This document shows, in pieces, positions 32,257-45,050 of a stretch of DNA of 64,000 bases (its first letter is position 1; each line of letters begins with the position of its first letter). The notes under the pieces were generated by a model. The model made no database searches. It had not been told where the DNA came from and worked only from the letters and a program-made list of their open reading frames with translations. The position numbers and the translations under genes are program-made. Source of the stretch: Pyxicephalus adspersus. Taxonomy: Eukaryota; Chordata; Amphibia; Anura; Pyxicephalidae. The stretch is taken from the NCBI RefSeq assembly GCF_032062135.1, contig NC_092861.1:56589674-56653673 (forward strand). The letters are read 5' to 3'.

Positions 32257-33794
32257 CAAAATTAAAAGGGGGCATTGCCTTGTGCTAACCGGGCCTTGGC
32301 AAATTATAGTATATTTAAGCCTAATTAAAAGTCCTTATATGTGGTGTTTATCCCAGGATAAGAATATTTTCCGCACCTACATAAAATATCTGTTGATCTT
32401 GCCAGAAATTATTGTGACTTCCTGTGAGCTCATGAGAAACTCCAAAAACCCTTATTTGTCTTCTGTGAAACCGTTAATTCTATGAAGATGAAAACAGGCT
32501 GACATGTTTGTGGTTCAGCCTGTGTACCATCCATGTCTACTGCCATAGATACAGTAAAAAATGATTTTAGACATGAAAAGATTGTAAATGTGTTATTTGC
32601 AACATTGCCTGGTAAAAAAAAGAATGGAAAAGAATGAAAAGGAATAAAGCTGGAAAAAATAAAACTATGCGCCACCACAAGTGAGGACTGGAAGTCTTCA
32701 ATAAATTACATTTATGTTTTTGGGTATGGATATGCTATAAAGTTATGCCAGATTATCTTGTCTTGATTTCAGAAGTCTTACTCATCTACAGCAATAAAGG
32801 GAAGCCATAGAGGAGCAATAGAATTGTGCTAGAATAAGGGAAATTCATTGAGTTGAAGACAGACAACAAAGAGACAGATAAGAGGTATTTAAAACTTTGA
32901 ATAAAAGGAGGAAGGAGAAGATGAAAACAGTGAAAGAGAGCAGTGAGGGAGAAAAAGTAATGAATGGTGATGGAAAAAGATCAGGATCAGAACAAGCCAA
33001 AATATAGATCTCTAATAGTTTTTCTGCTCTGAGAGTACTGCTGTGTAAACTAGTTGACTGCAGAAAAAGCATGATTGTGAACCTCTTTTTATTTATTGAG
33101 CAAAGCAGAAATCAAGTAAAAACCTTTAATAAAATTGTGAATTGGAAAAAAAAAGAAAAAGCATGATTGTAAAATGTGATTCTTCACAATGGGACTCACA
33201 AGAGATATATGATTTGAGTTGTATTATATATGTTAAATGTGTTGCTGCTCAATATTATTCCTCTTCTGTAAATCAAATGTTTGGTTTGTGTGCTGTACTA
33301 CACTTGTACCACACTACTATGCTCTCTTGAAGAATAAATCAACAAGAACCTTTTCTCCTGTAGCCCTAACAATGATTTTTGAGCTGCTGTGTTGATATTT
33401 TAGGCCAAATAATCTGTAGATGTAACATTTAAAAAGGAACTAAACCCAGAAGTCCCATTGCACCAGGGTTGTCCTACATCGGGTCCTGCACCGTCCCATC
33501 ATGACGTAGGATGGAAAAAAAAAAAATTGGAGATGCATGAGATTGGCAAATTTTTCTTTTTGCGCAAAAAAAGCTCCTTCTGCACATGCGTACCTCTCAG
33601 AATATGGGGGTATTCTGTAAGGAGAGGTCAACATATACACCCACAATTTTATTCTATTTTATGTATTTTACATGATGTTTGTTTTTATTGTTTATTGTTA
33701 ATAAAATGTTGTTATTTTTTTAATATACTGATGGTACTGGCTTAAAAAGTCCTGCTTAAAACTGATGTTTTTTATTGCGTATCTTTTCCTTTTA
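32257..33794. other. Unassigned DNA with a possible T2-like left end
   Basis: TTAAAAAGGAACTAAACCCA at about 33429-33448 resembles a T2-type MITE end, and ATTTTTCTTTTTGCGC with GCACATGCGTACC follows, but no matching right end was found. The rest is ordinary AT-rich DNA. Confidence 0.4.
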
Positions 33795-33907
33795 AGAAAT
33801 CCATTCCAGGTTTGTTACCATGACTAAAAAATAATAGACATATTTGCTGATTTCTGGCAGTTTAATGTATCCTCTCCAGCTTTGGAGAGCTTTATTAAAT
33901 CAGGCCC
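33795..33907. mobile_element. Palindromic MITE, GGGCCTGATTTATTAAAG family, copy 3 (right half)
   Basis: AAGAAATCCATTCCAGGTTTG begins inside the family's right half, and the copy ends with CTTTGGAGAGCTTTATTAAA and TCAGGCCC (33900-33907). The central part is eroded and the left half absent. Confidence 0.65.
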
Positions 33908-36900
33908 TTTGTGTCAAATGCTGGCCCTACATTTGTGTATTTGCTGCATCTTCATATTGAATATGTAATTGCTTACCGGTAAAAAGGAACTTGCGCAAGG
34001 CCTATGGCAGTAATTGACACTACCAGGGAATGTTAAAGTTGTAGTTTTCAGCTCCCTAGTATTCAGTTAACTATTACTGCAGAAGATTTAATGTAAATGT
34101 ATGTGAAGGTACCATTTCTGTCTCTTGACAAGTTCTCTTTGGGTGGACATTTATAGATCTGCAGTCAGGGAAGCTTTATGGGCAATATATTACAATTGGT
34201 GCCTATTGAGTAATGGTGTGTTCCATGTAAGTCTTCAATAAAGCATTGGATTTGGTCCATTTTTTGCCTTAGAGTCTCTCCACGGGACTACAAAGAATAT
34301 CAGCATGCTGTAGTTTGAGGCAGCATTGTTCTTGTCTTTTGTTGTTTGGATGACTCCACTGCATCTAAATCTTTAGATTATAGTTTTGCTTTGGTTAAGT
34401 ACTTTACCAGCAAATTCGATTCCAAATGGCAGCTAACTTGTGTCATCCCCAATGTGTAATAAAAGTAAATAACTGTGATGATTATTCATCTAAACCAATA
34501 TTTTTCTGTGGTCTGGAAGCCTGTGTTGGCTGGTGGTGTGGTTTGGAAACCTGTGCTGGCTGGTATGGCAATGACTTATCCCCTGGTGCTGGGAAGTCCA
34601 GCTCTGATGTTTAACTCTAGTTTTTATTATCATATATCATATTTATATATCATTATCATATATTTATTTATTGTTTTTATTAAGTCCAATGTGGACACTA
34701 GTTTTCATGATGCATAGCAATGGTCCAAGAACAGTTCTCCTCTAAGTGTTCCAGGTCAGGCTCTGTTTAGGACTAAATAAGTAAAAACACACTAAAAGCT
34801 TGCTGCTTGTGCCAAGTGGTGCACAATAAGTATTAAAGGGTCAGATGTACCCCTTCAGGTCTCAAGTTAGCTGGAGGGGGTTTTAAGTAGTATAGAACTT
34901 TGAGAACTGCTAATCCAGAGTACATGCCAGTAACCTTTTTATTATATATTAGGACAAATAATGTTGAAACCAATTTAGATTCTGCAGTATATCTTTAAGC
35001 ACTTCAAGATTTCATTTCTTTTTTATGCATGATAATATATGTGTAACATATTGTTATATTTTGTGTATGTAGTTGTTTTTATTCATGTTTTATTTTATTT
35101 TTTAAATTTATATATGGTATATAATTTATAAAAATTAATAAAATTAATAAAAACTATTTCACTAAAAAAAAGCTTGAAACTAACCTCCAGGAATAACAAA
35201 AAAAGCAACCCTTGCAGAGGGTCCACTCAGGGTAAATGCTCATTTTTGTCCAGGGAGGAGGTAAAGAACATTTTTACTTATTTGAATCCATCACTTGCTC
35301 TCACAGCTGATGTGCTTCTCTTACTCTGATGATCCATGTTGTAAGTGAGCTCTTAGCATCCTAACCAACATTGCAGGGTTGCTGGTTCTGCTTTGTAGGG
35401 GATGACGCAGCATGGAGCACCATAAAGAAGAAGAAGCAGCATGCGACCAGTAACACAGAGAATGAACCTGCAGGATCAAAGGTATATTATATATTAAATA
35501 AAATCATTCTTTAGTTTCTCTTAAACAAAAATTAGCAACTGACCCATAGAGTGCAGGGGAGCCCTACCAATGATTTTTTAGGTTTGAAATCATGAAGTTA
35601 GTCTTTACGATTCTGGCATTTCACATGCTACCTTATGTATTCTTTAAATCTGTAATCTGGTTATATTTTTCCTTCCCTGGTTCCTCCTTTCTTCCTTAAT
35701 CGGGATGCTAAATAAATGAATAAATAAAACCAATTTTCATTACATACTTTTTATACATTAAATGAGGATACTCTAGGTATTTGCAATGAAGGCAAGCTTT
35801 GGCTGGTGGGGGAGGCTGGAAGGATGTTTTAGATACCGTCGCTAAAAGAGGAAGCAATGGTGACACCCATTCACTATAATCTCTGCCCTTTTTTTGGTTT
35901 TTCCAGTGTTTTATGTTGTTTTCTCTTACAGATTTTTTTTTGTTTTTATGTCTTGATTTTTTTTATATATATAGGACATTAGACATTAGGAAAGTTTGTA
36001 CTTTTACTTTGAGACACAATCTGGCCTCTCATGTATCCAAGGCTGGGCATTCTTTAAGGACTTTTTGTACAACTTCATCACAGCCTTTGCTGAAGCCTTG
36101 TATTATGCCAAATTTGGTTAACCAGGCTAAAGAAGACTTTGGAATTGTAATTTGAAAAGAATGCTTAACTCAAGGTTTTTTAGGCCAACATTATCAACAT
36201 AAAAAAGGGTTCTAACTTTTAAAAGGTTTTGCTAGCATCCCCATATTGCAAATGTACATTTATCTTTTAGATCAAGGTGAAGTTGGTAGATATACCCTTC
36301 CCAATGCACAATATTCAATAATAAATGTAATATGAATCTTTTGGCAGTCATTCAGGTATAAAGAGGGTTAATCTGTGCTGCCAGCTTTTCTATGGGTATC
36401 AGATGGCTGGGTGGAATGCCACCATCTGTGACAGCCAACAGTGGCATTAAGCTAAACAAATAACAACAATCTCTGGTGCTGAAGCTAAATAACAGAGGCG
36501 GCAACTGGCACTATCTCTCTCTTCTCTGCAGAAATAGCAAATGTCAAAAAATCTTGTGCTTTATTTGTGCCCACGTATTAACTCATTCACGGCCACAAAG
36601 ATAGCATCTCTGCAAGTATGAAAACAAACTACCAGAACAGAGAAAACATTGTATTGCTCTCACAACAAACAAAAACAAAACAAAGACTCAAAAAAAGGAC
36701 CCACTAACATAAGGAAAAATCTATGAAATGTATTATCAACCTCAATAAAACAGGTTTAGGGTCATTGTCAACATATGTTTCACTCTGCATACAATAATAT
36801 AAGCCATTTCTCTTTTTTGAAAGTCGATAAAGCAAGTATTATTCCAAATACATTGGGGTGCCAGAGACTTTTTAACGTTTAGAAAAAAAATTGTATACAT

Positions 36901-37662
36901 AGGTACTAGTCAGTCTCATAGGGAAGACACATTTCCTGCAGTGAGCCGCTCATGACACCTGTACCAATAGATTCCTTTGTTTCGCAGGACATTTCTTGAG
37001 ACATTTAGCATTTGGCATGATTTACAAAAAAGTGTGGACTGTTTAAAAGAGTCGTACTTGCCAACATTTTTCTTTTTTATGGAGATTAAAGGATGAAGAG
37101 CAGCCACTCTTTAGTGTATATTTAACCTGGCTTCCATGCACTCTTCTGTACATGGCCCTCCCTCCACATTTCCTGATTCCCTTGTGCCCCTTTGCCTGAC
37201 ATAAACACAAAAAACTATTCTTGGTCCCCACTGTTGTCTGCCCAACACTACATCGGCTATTGAAGAAACATGCTGACAATCCTACAGAGGTCCTGTGTAA
37301 AGCCCTAGAAGTACAATACTGTAAGACTAAAATAAATCACAGATCAAATTAAACTGGAATGACTTTCTAGGTTTAATACAGTTGCATTTTTCCTAGGTAG
37401 CATTAGCAGTTTAGTGAGTAATTTAAATGGTAATCTGAAGCTGCTTTTGAAACTCTGATATCCATTAAATGTATGACATTGATTTCGGTGGACACTGGCA
37501 TAGGTCCTACTCACTTGATGCAGAATACTGACCAGATGTTCTGGACCCCTTTTTGCAGATTCTTCTTCATGTATTACTTGGATGATCAAGAAACAAGATC
37601 CATAGGAATGAGTTATTGTAGATAATCTTCTGCTCTTCAGTGGATCTTGCAGATTTGCTTAA
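33908..37662. other. Unassigned DNA, 3.8 kb
   Basis: No gene is recognised. An AT-rich TTAATAAAATTAATAAAAAC stretch near 35135-35155 could be a LINE tail. 36400-36620 is non-repetitive with higher complexity. Confidence 0.45.
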
Positions 37663-38085
37663 GGTGCGTACACACTTCCAATTTTTATCGTTCAAAACGA
37701 ACGACGAACGATCGATTGGGCAAAAAATCGTTCGTAAAAAAGTAACCAACGACACCGACGAACGAGGAAAGTCGTTGGAAACGAACGACCGGACCGGCGG
37801 ATCGGATTGGACGACGATCGTTGAACATCGTTCGTGTGTACGGTCGTTCGTTGATCGTCCATGATCTGAGCATGCGTGATGAACGAACGTCCGTTCACTT
37901 TCCTGTCGTGCACATAGTTCCTCTATCGCTCAAACGATCGTATCTATTGTGTGTACAATATCTACGAACGTTCGTGTCGTTATCTCTATGTGCAGGATCG
38001 GTGCTATACGATCGTTCGTAGATATCGTGCAGGATCGTTCGTCGTTCGTTCTCCAACGATAATAAATGAAAAGTGTGTACGTAGC
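37663..38085. mobile_element. CpG-rich MITE, GCTGCGTACACAC family, copy 3 (423 bp)
   Basis: Left GGTGCGTACACAC follows TTAA (37659-37662), and right GTGTGTACGTAGC precedes TTTA (38086-38089). The interior is packed with CGAACGA/TCGTTCG words in both orientations (for example ACGAACGACGAACGATCG at left and ATCGTTCGTCGTTCGTTC at right), so long hairpins can form. CpG density is strikingly high for this window. No coding capacity. Confidence 0.75.
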
Positions 38086-38089
38086 TTTA

Positions 38090-38506
38090 GTGCTCTGCAT
38101 TAGTATAAGTATGTAGAAAAATAGCTAAGTGAGTGGCGAGACAAAGAGGTAGGGTCCTGCAACAAAAAAGGAAAACCTTGACCAAAATTTGTATAGGGAG
38201 GCCTTATCCCTGTGGCTAAGCTACTTGATACTAAAGATGGAGCCCCTGGCACAAGCCATAGCTAATCATGTAGGACACACTATGCAGCTACTTCCATGTA
38301 TAGATGCTGCTCTGATTTTTAGACTGAAATTGACCAAATAGGTTGTAGTACAGAACAGCATTTAAGTTTGACAAGATTAGAAAACCTTGGACACTTGTTG
38401 ACCCACGATAGATACGTTTAAAATGTTAAATTTCAACCTAAAAGTGAAAGATTCAGGGCACGTTAAAGGGAGTTTTGATGTAGCAAGTTTGAAGGTGTGG
38501 AATGAG
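38090..38506. other. Unassigned DNA
   Basis: No feature is recognised. Confidence 0.5.
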
Positions 38507-39299
38507 GAGTCAGGTGTATGTAACGTACCAAGTGCAAGAGTCAGGTGTATGTAATATATTGAGTACAGGGGTCAAGTGTATGTAATGTATTGAGTACAGG
38601 GGTCAAGTGTATGTAATGTATTGAGTACAGGGGTCCAGTGTATGTAATATATTGAGTACAGGCGTGAGGTGTATGTAATGTATTGAGTACAAGGGTTAGG
38701 TGTATGTAATGTATTGAGTACAGGAGTCAGGTAAATGTAATATATTGAGTACAGGGGTCATGTGTATGTAATTTATTGAGTACACGGGTCAGGTGTATGT
38801 AATGTATTGAGTACAGGGGTCAGGTATATGTAATATATTTAGAACAGGGGTCAGGTATATGTAATATATTTAGAACAGGGGTCAGGTGTATGTAATATAT
38901 TAAGTTACAGGGGTCAGGTGTATGTATTGTTTTGAGTACAGAAGTCAGGTGTATGTATTGTATTGAGTACAGGGATCAGGTGTATGTAATGTACTGAGTA
39001 CAGGGGTCATGTGTATGTAATGTATTGAGTACAAGGGTCAGGTGTATGTAATGTATTGAGTACAAGGGTTAGGTGTATATAATGTATTGAGTACAGGAGT
39101 CAGGTGTATGTAATATATTGAGTACAGGGGTCAGGTGTATGTAATTTATTGAGTACAGGGGTCAGGTGTATGTAATGTATTGAGTACAGGGGTCAGGTGT
39201 ATGTAATGTATTGAGTACAGGGGTCAGGTGTATGTAATGTATTGAGTACAGGGGTCAGGTATATGTAATGTACCTGGTGCAGGCATCAAGTGTATGTAT
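38507..39299. repeat. 31-bp minisatellite, about 25 copies, with 12-unit duplication
   Basis: The unit contains GTCAGGTGTATGTAATGTAT followed by TGAGTACAGGG, 31 bp in all. Most units differ at a few positions (GTAATATATT, GTAATTTATT, CAAGGGTTAGG, CAGGAGTCAGG). A run of marker variants at 38691-38790 (AAGGGTTAGG, AGGAGTCAGG, ATATATTG, ATTTATTG) reappears in the same order from 39064, an offset of 373 bp, which is 12 units plus one inserted base (TAAGTTACAG near 38900). Edge units are degenerate. Confidence 0.95.
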
Positions 39300-40208
39300 G
39301 ATTATGGAGTCAAAAGTATATGCAACGTAGAACAGCACCCTCTGATAAACTAATTTAATTCAACCCCTTTGTATCCAAACCCACCGGTACCTCAGATATC
39401 ATAAAATCATGGCTATTTTTTATTTATTTTTTGTTGATTAGCTAACAGCTTTCTGTAACATTCCAGTTTATTTTTGTTTTGTTTTTTGTTTCTGAGTCTG
39501 ATTTTCCTTGACCTTACAACTGCTATTTACCTCTCCAATATGATGACCTAATAGCCAGGAGGGGAATTTCCTTAGAGGGATGATGGCTAATGGTGGAGCT
39601 TAGTCATGAAGTCTGGCCTTGCAACAAATAAAACAGTCAGGGAGAGTACAAAAAAATTTCCCTTGCATGTAAGAAGGTATCTCATGGCATATGCTTTAAG
39701 GGAAATCTTTTAAAGTATAATATTAGGTACAAATTATGTATAATTGCTAATTGTGAAATGAAACTTTAAACATTTCCTATGCAAAACTCTTTTCTGTCAA
39801 ATTTAGTCAGCATTATGCATTTAAAATGTTTACATGCATGATGAACATTTTTTTGCAAAGAAACTTTAATCACCGCTAGGTTTTGCTGTAGTCCCGTCAA
39901 CCCATCCTCTGGTCTAGTAACTTCCAGAGGTAATTCCCTTGATAACAATTTGGTTGGTTACTAAGAGTTTGCTACAAGTATTTCCTGCAAGTTAAATGAA
40001 AACACAATTAAAAAAACATAGCGAGAATAAGAGAGAGAATAATAGATATGAGCAGAGAGCAGCTGAGCTGTAAAATTCCTAAAATCAAAATGTTGTTGTG
40101 ACCCTGATTAGCATGCTAATGCCAAAATATAATATAATAATGTCCACTTATAAAATTTGAAGAGACAGCTGTCAAAAAAACAAGTTTATCTTCAATTAGA
40201 GGTAAATG
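39300..40208. other. Unassigned DNA
   Basis: No feature is recognised. Confidence 0.5.
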
Positions 40209-40216
40209 AGCTAGAT

Positions 40217-40471
40217 CAGCGGTCGCCAATCGAAAAAACTTTAGTTGTCCACTGTGGGGATGCACCGACCAGAACCACGGACCATGTCCCCCGTACGGAT
40301 CCCAGGCTCAGGGAAGTGGGCAGGTTATGTCTCTGGACACAACCCGCCCACACTCCCATTGCAGGCTCAGAAGTTTCTCCCCCTTTGAGTGACACTTAGC
40401 TTCCCGCACATGCGCAGTCCGGAGCAGGTAAATGTAGTGGTCCACCGGTCCAAAAAAGTTGGCGACCATTT
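40217..40471. mobile_element. hAT-type MITE, GGACCATGTC/TTTGAGTGACAC family, copy 1
   Basis: It starts CAGCGGTCGCCAA and ends with TTGGCGACCATTT, the complementary sequence with an eroded last few bases. The flanking octamers AGCTAGAT (40209-40216) and TGCTAGAT (40472-40479) match at 7 of 8. The interior shares CACGGACCATGTC, GTCTCTGGAC, AAGTTTCTCCCCCTTTGAGT and GTAGTGGTCC with the copy at 55754. Confidence 0.8.
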
Positions 40472-40479
40472 TGCTAGAT

Positions 40480-42769
40480 GAGCCTATGGGATTGCACATG
40501 CCCACTATCACCTCACCCCCCAAAAAATTATAATATAAACAAAAAAAAACACACAAAAAAAACTCAGCAGACACATTATTGTGGAAAAGTTTTGGCTGCG
40601 GCCTTTTATTGGAGTTTAAATAAAATTTAACTTGATCTTTAATAACCATAAACATTGTATAACCAGCAAGCTTAGTCACTCCAGACTCAAGCATCATAAA
40701 TTAAATAGAATTGACCATCTTAAATCATGCGAACCACAAAGTGGATAACGTTACCCAACCGGAAGGCTTACAAATCAAAGCCAAACAGAACAGACTATTT
40801 TAAACCATGTAAAACACAGTTCACCCACAAAGTGGTCGACAATACCCCCAATAAAGATATACCATTACGGGGTTGGTGGGCGGGTGTCAACTGTCAACTT
40901 GTTGAAAGGTCACAGAGCTTAGTGAGCGGATGTTGACTTTTCCGCCAAAATATCAGCAACCCATCGGATGATCATCTGTGCCTTACACACAGCCGCCTCC
41001 CCTCCCAGCTTCTCTCCAGCAACTTCATTCAGACTTCACCCTGAAAGAGAAAAGAAGAAAACCAACAGACCAGTTCAAAATTCTATCCTATATACTATAT
41101 TTCAAAAAAAGTTAGAAAAGAAAGAAATGGCTTGAAGTGGGGGGTGACAATCCCATGGGGCAACTTCTTTTTTTTTTGTGTCTCTCGCATTGGTGTCACT
41201 ATACCCAGTGACCCCCCACTTCCAAAATAAACCATGTTAGTGCCTACAGTGGTGCCATCACCTCTTGTGACATGTGACAGTGCTTGGGCCCAGTAGGTAA
41301 CACTAAATGCATTGGGTATTAACATCTGCTATGATGGAGGAAGGAGTGGCAGTGAACCACTTTGGAGGCGTGTATGGGTCTATGGAGAACTTGATAAAGA
41401 CACGATCACTTTAACCTAATGGGCAATGTAATGGTGTCTTTTTATGGTACATTCTAGACTTAATGAGTACAGCACCTGGAAATAAATTACTCTGTGCACT
41501 CTGCTAAATTTCACACTTATCCATACTAAACTGCTTTAAAAGATATGGACGCCTTTTTTTCCTGTACTAGTCTGGTAATGGCTCCTCGTGAGGACTGGCC
41601 AATGTATTCCTCTAACAATTTTAAAAAGTCTCCCCACCATGCACAATAAACAATATGAGCACTAGTTTTCCCAGATATTCAAGGGATTTTACATGTGTCT
41701 GCCAGAAGAGTCTGTGCTGCATTTGTAACAAATTTACCATATACATCCATCTGGTTAAGCCACTTTGCCAAACTTTGCAGGGGACAACACTGGAGATCAG
41801 GTGATTATTGCAGTCGAAGCTGCTTTACCCTTTGGGGAAAGATTGGTATTTGGTATTTTGGAATCATATTAGCAGGTAACAAGCATTAGAACTGGCATTG
41901 CTTTTGGACTTACCTGTTATTTTCCAGCTTCCTATGTGCTCAGACTATTTTACTAACATCAGCCCTATTTGATGTTATTATCGCCCCTAGGTGCATGATG
42001 TTTACCATGCTGTGATAGTGTATACTTCTAAAATGTTAATTTTATTGCAAGAAGATTTGCTTGAAGTATTTGCCTTTAATGTGGATTTTCAAAGGAAAAG
42101 ATTATTGTTCCTTTAAATAATTTGCACATTCTACAAAAGCACTGTCCTTTTTTTTTTCCTTTGTTCCTAGTAAGTGGCGGAATATAAGTAAACACTTGGA
42201 GCACGACCAAGGAATTCCTATGTGTGCCTGCAAAAGCCTGGTTGGATAGCTAAAAAGAGAAAAACACTCTATTCATAATGTCAGTGAACAAACGCTAGGC
42301 CGAGGGATGAGTCATGCAGACAGATCTGCAATAAGACTAGGCACAGATGAAAAATAGCATAAGCTTGCTGCTGAAGATCATGTTAATCCTCTCTGTGTGG
42401 AATGGTACAACACAGAATTACAAAATCAGTTTTATGTGTGCCAGAATAAGTTGTGTCTCATTTACTATATGGATAGGAATCAGGCCTGTAACCATGATCA
42501 GCCACATGAGTAGCCATTTAGTTTAAAACGAGTCTATATTTATTTCCATGAATAAAAAACAGTGCCCCCAAAATTCTCAAGAATCAGACTCCCTCCTATC
42601 ACTTAAAGCGGTCCTGTCACTAAACAGCAGTAGTAAAAGTTATTTCACTTCCTAGCTAACCCCTTCAGTGTGTTCCAATTCTGCATTGAACAGTTGTGGT
42701 ATGGTCAGCTGCTGCTTCCTCCACTTTGTGTTGGAGTTCCATCCTTTGACCCCACATCACTACAGAACT
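40480..42769. other. Unassigned DNA with a possible T2-like end
   Basis: TTAAAGCGGTCCTGTCACTA at about 42603-42622 resembles a T2-like MITE end without a partner. 42170-42400 is non-repetitive, higher-complexity sequence. No gene is seen. Confidence 0.45.
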
Positions 42770-43265
42770 ATGGCCAGTCCTAGGGTAGGTCTTGGCCACC
42801 CCAACCTGTCCCCAGAGACCACCAAACTCCTTGTACACGCTTTTATCATCTCTTGTCTGCACTACTGTAACATCCTCCCCTCTGGTATTCCACTAACCCG
42901 ACTCTCTCCTCTGCAATCTAATAGGAATGCTGCAGCCAGACTCATCCATCCTTCCCACCGCTTTTCTGCTGCATCTCTTTGCAATTCTCTTCATTGGCTT
43001 CCATTTCACCTTAGAATCAAATTCAAGCTCCTGTGCTTTGTCTTCAAATCCCTCCACAGTTATTGTCCCACTTACCTTTCTGACCTGGTAAAAAAAAATA
43101 CTCCCCCAGCCGCTCTCTTCGCTCCTCCAATGACCTACCAATGACTTCCTCACTCATAACCTCATCACACACACGGATACAAGACTTCTCTAGAGCTGCC
43201 CCAACTTTTTGGAATGGTACCCCCACTTTATATTTGTCCAGGGCCCCTTTTGACCAAAGTCATAT
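42770..43265 (+). mobile_element. L2/CR1-type LINE fragment, C-terminal RT region
   Basis: An open frame to 43144 reads LSPETTKLLVHAFIISCLHY, CNILPSGIP, NRNAAARLIHPSHRFSAAS, LHWLPFHLRIKFKLLCFVFK and YCPTYLSDLV. This is the conserved post-RT segment of L2-like LINEs. It matches the copy at 211-560 closely at nucleotide level, so both derive from one family. A degraded C-terminal continuation (to about 43230) precedes unrelated sequence. It lacks the RT active site and cannot function. Confidence 0.85.
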
Positions 43266-44924
43266 CATTACACCACCCAGCAGCGATGTAAGGGTCAGAG
43301 AAAGACCACAATAACCTTGCACACATGGATGGCTCCAGTAAAAGTGTGCAGCCGGACCCAAATCTAGAAGAACAGTGTGCAGTAAGAACCTATCCATAGC
43401 ATTACAAACATTGACTGAAAAATCGCCATGCTTTTATTACACTAAATTGGCGGTCGGACACTACTGATCAACAGCCGTACGTTAACATTATGCCCAAGAC
43501 TGACATTTTTGAAATGTAGTGATTGTGGCCAAAGTGGTGATCAGGGGGTGTTAAAAACCAACAACATCACCATTGTAGCTTTTGGCCTTCTATACACTAA
43601 AAACAGTGATTCATTCTTGATAAACTATAAAGTGCCAATATGGCTGACCGCTACTGTATTAAAATAAAAATATTTTAATAGTAAAACTGAAAATCCTTTA
43701 AAAGTCACAGTCCTGCTAAAGTGGCATCATTAAGCTTCTTTGATTTAGGGTTGATATGAAAACCCTATTAAATCTGGCTGTAACTGAATACATGAAATTC
43801 AAATTAGTAGAATACATGCATGTAAAAACTCCTAAAAGGAAACTCCCAATCAAATAGCAATCTGAATATTGACTGTAACATTAAAGAGAACCTTTAAAAG
43901 GAGAGACACTGCCATGGCTAACCTCTCATTGGTAAAATGACTTTTCCCTAGCTATGTAGATAATTCTATGGCTTTAATACCTCTAAGCTCCTGAAATGAT
44001 GCAAGCCTGTCTGGAGGTGTGACTTTTAGTCTGTATGTTTATTCTAGGACAATGTCCTGGAAAGTATTTCAGACATTGGAACAGAATGACAGCCACCTAA
44101 CCAGCTTTTTCAGAAGGAGATCAGCAATGTCCCTGCATTACTCCCAGCACAGATTTACAGATTTACAGTCTGGAAGTGACAGTCGGTGATGTGACTCTGC
44201 TTTGCATATTATGTCAGCTTTATAAAACATGATAATAATAATTATAATGTTGCTGTCATATACTACAGCTATGTTAATCAGTTAATTCCAATCTCCCATT
44301 TCTGGAACAGTTGGTAATATGTAAAGTGAAGATCTCCAAAACTAAGATATAGTTATACACAGAGACACAAATATACAGTCGATCTCCTGTAGATACTAAA
44401 ATTTAGTGATTCTGCCATCCTGTCTATGTGTAAAGATGACTAACTGCAGCTCGGCGAGGCATGAAAGAGATGGGACTTGTCAAATGTGACATCAGTAGAG
44501 CCTTCGTCACACATAACACAAGTAGGTAGTCAGAAATTGTGCTAGGTGATTGTTAAAAATCAGGAGGAATAATATTAGCAGTGTTTTTGATTCTAGCCTA
44601 TCTAAAGAAGTGCAGGAGATGTATTATTTAAGAAACACAGAACCTGGAACTGCAGAACAACAGAGAACCGTTCAGGTGTCTGACTTGTCCTTTGCTATGG
44701 ATAGTAAGCTCATTGAGAAATAGTAGGTGATGTACAATTGTCCCATTGGGGACATAGATGGTAAAAAATGTAACGGTTGTAAAAGGTTCTAACTAAAGAA
44801 CTAAAAAATCTTGTCCCAACTCTGGGAATCCCAAGAGCTGAGAAGTTGAAAAGGGGCCCTAGCACTAGGGGAGCCTTGTAAGATGACATAAATAGACCTG
44901 TCAAAATATGCATTTATAAAATTA
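43266..44924. other. Unassigned DNA, 1.7 kb
   Basis: No gene or repeat family is recognised. Confidence 0.5.
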
Positions 44925-45050
44925 TATTATTATTCAACTGTATATAGTGCCATATTACGCAGCGCTGTACAATAAATAGGGGTCGCAAGCGACAGATACA
45001 AACAATGGCACAGGAGGAGAGGACCCTGTCCAGAAGAGCTTATTACATTT
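44925..45050 (-). mobile_element. L2/CR1-type LINE 3' tail, inverted
   Basis: In reverse complement this reads TAATAAGCTCTTCTGGACAG, GGTCCTCTCCTCCTGTGCC, TGTACAGCGCTGCGTAATAT, GGCACTATATA and then an (AAT)n-like end. The same blocks form the plus-strand copies at 9476 and 15297. Confidence 0.75.

Noticed and set aside
37640..38021. Overlapping Arg/Ser-rich frames on both strands
   Set aside because: They arise from CGAACGA/TCGTTCG words in a MITE, not from a gene.
38507..39299. CRISPR-like array
   Set aside because: The repeats are contiguous with no unique spacers, and the context is a vertebrate genome; it is a minisatellite.
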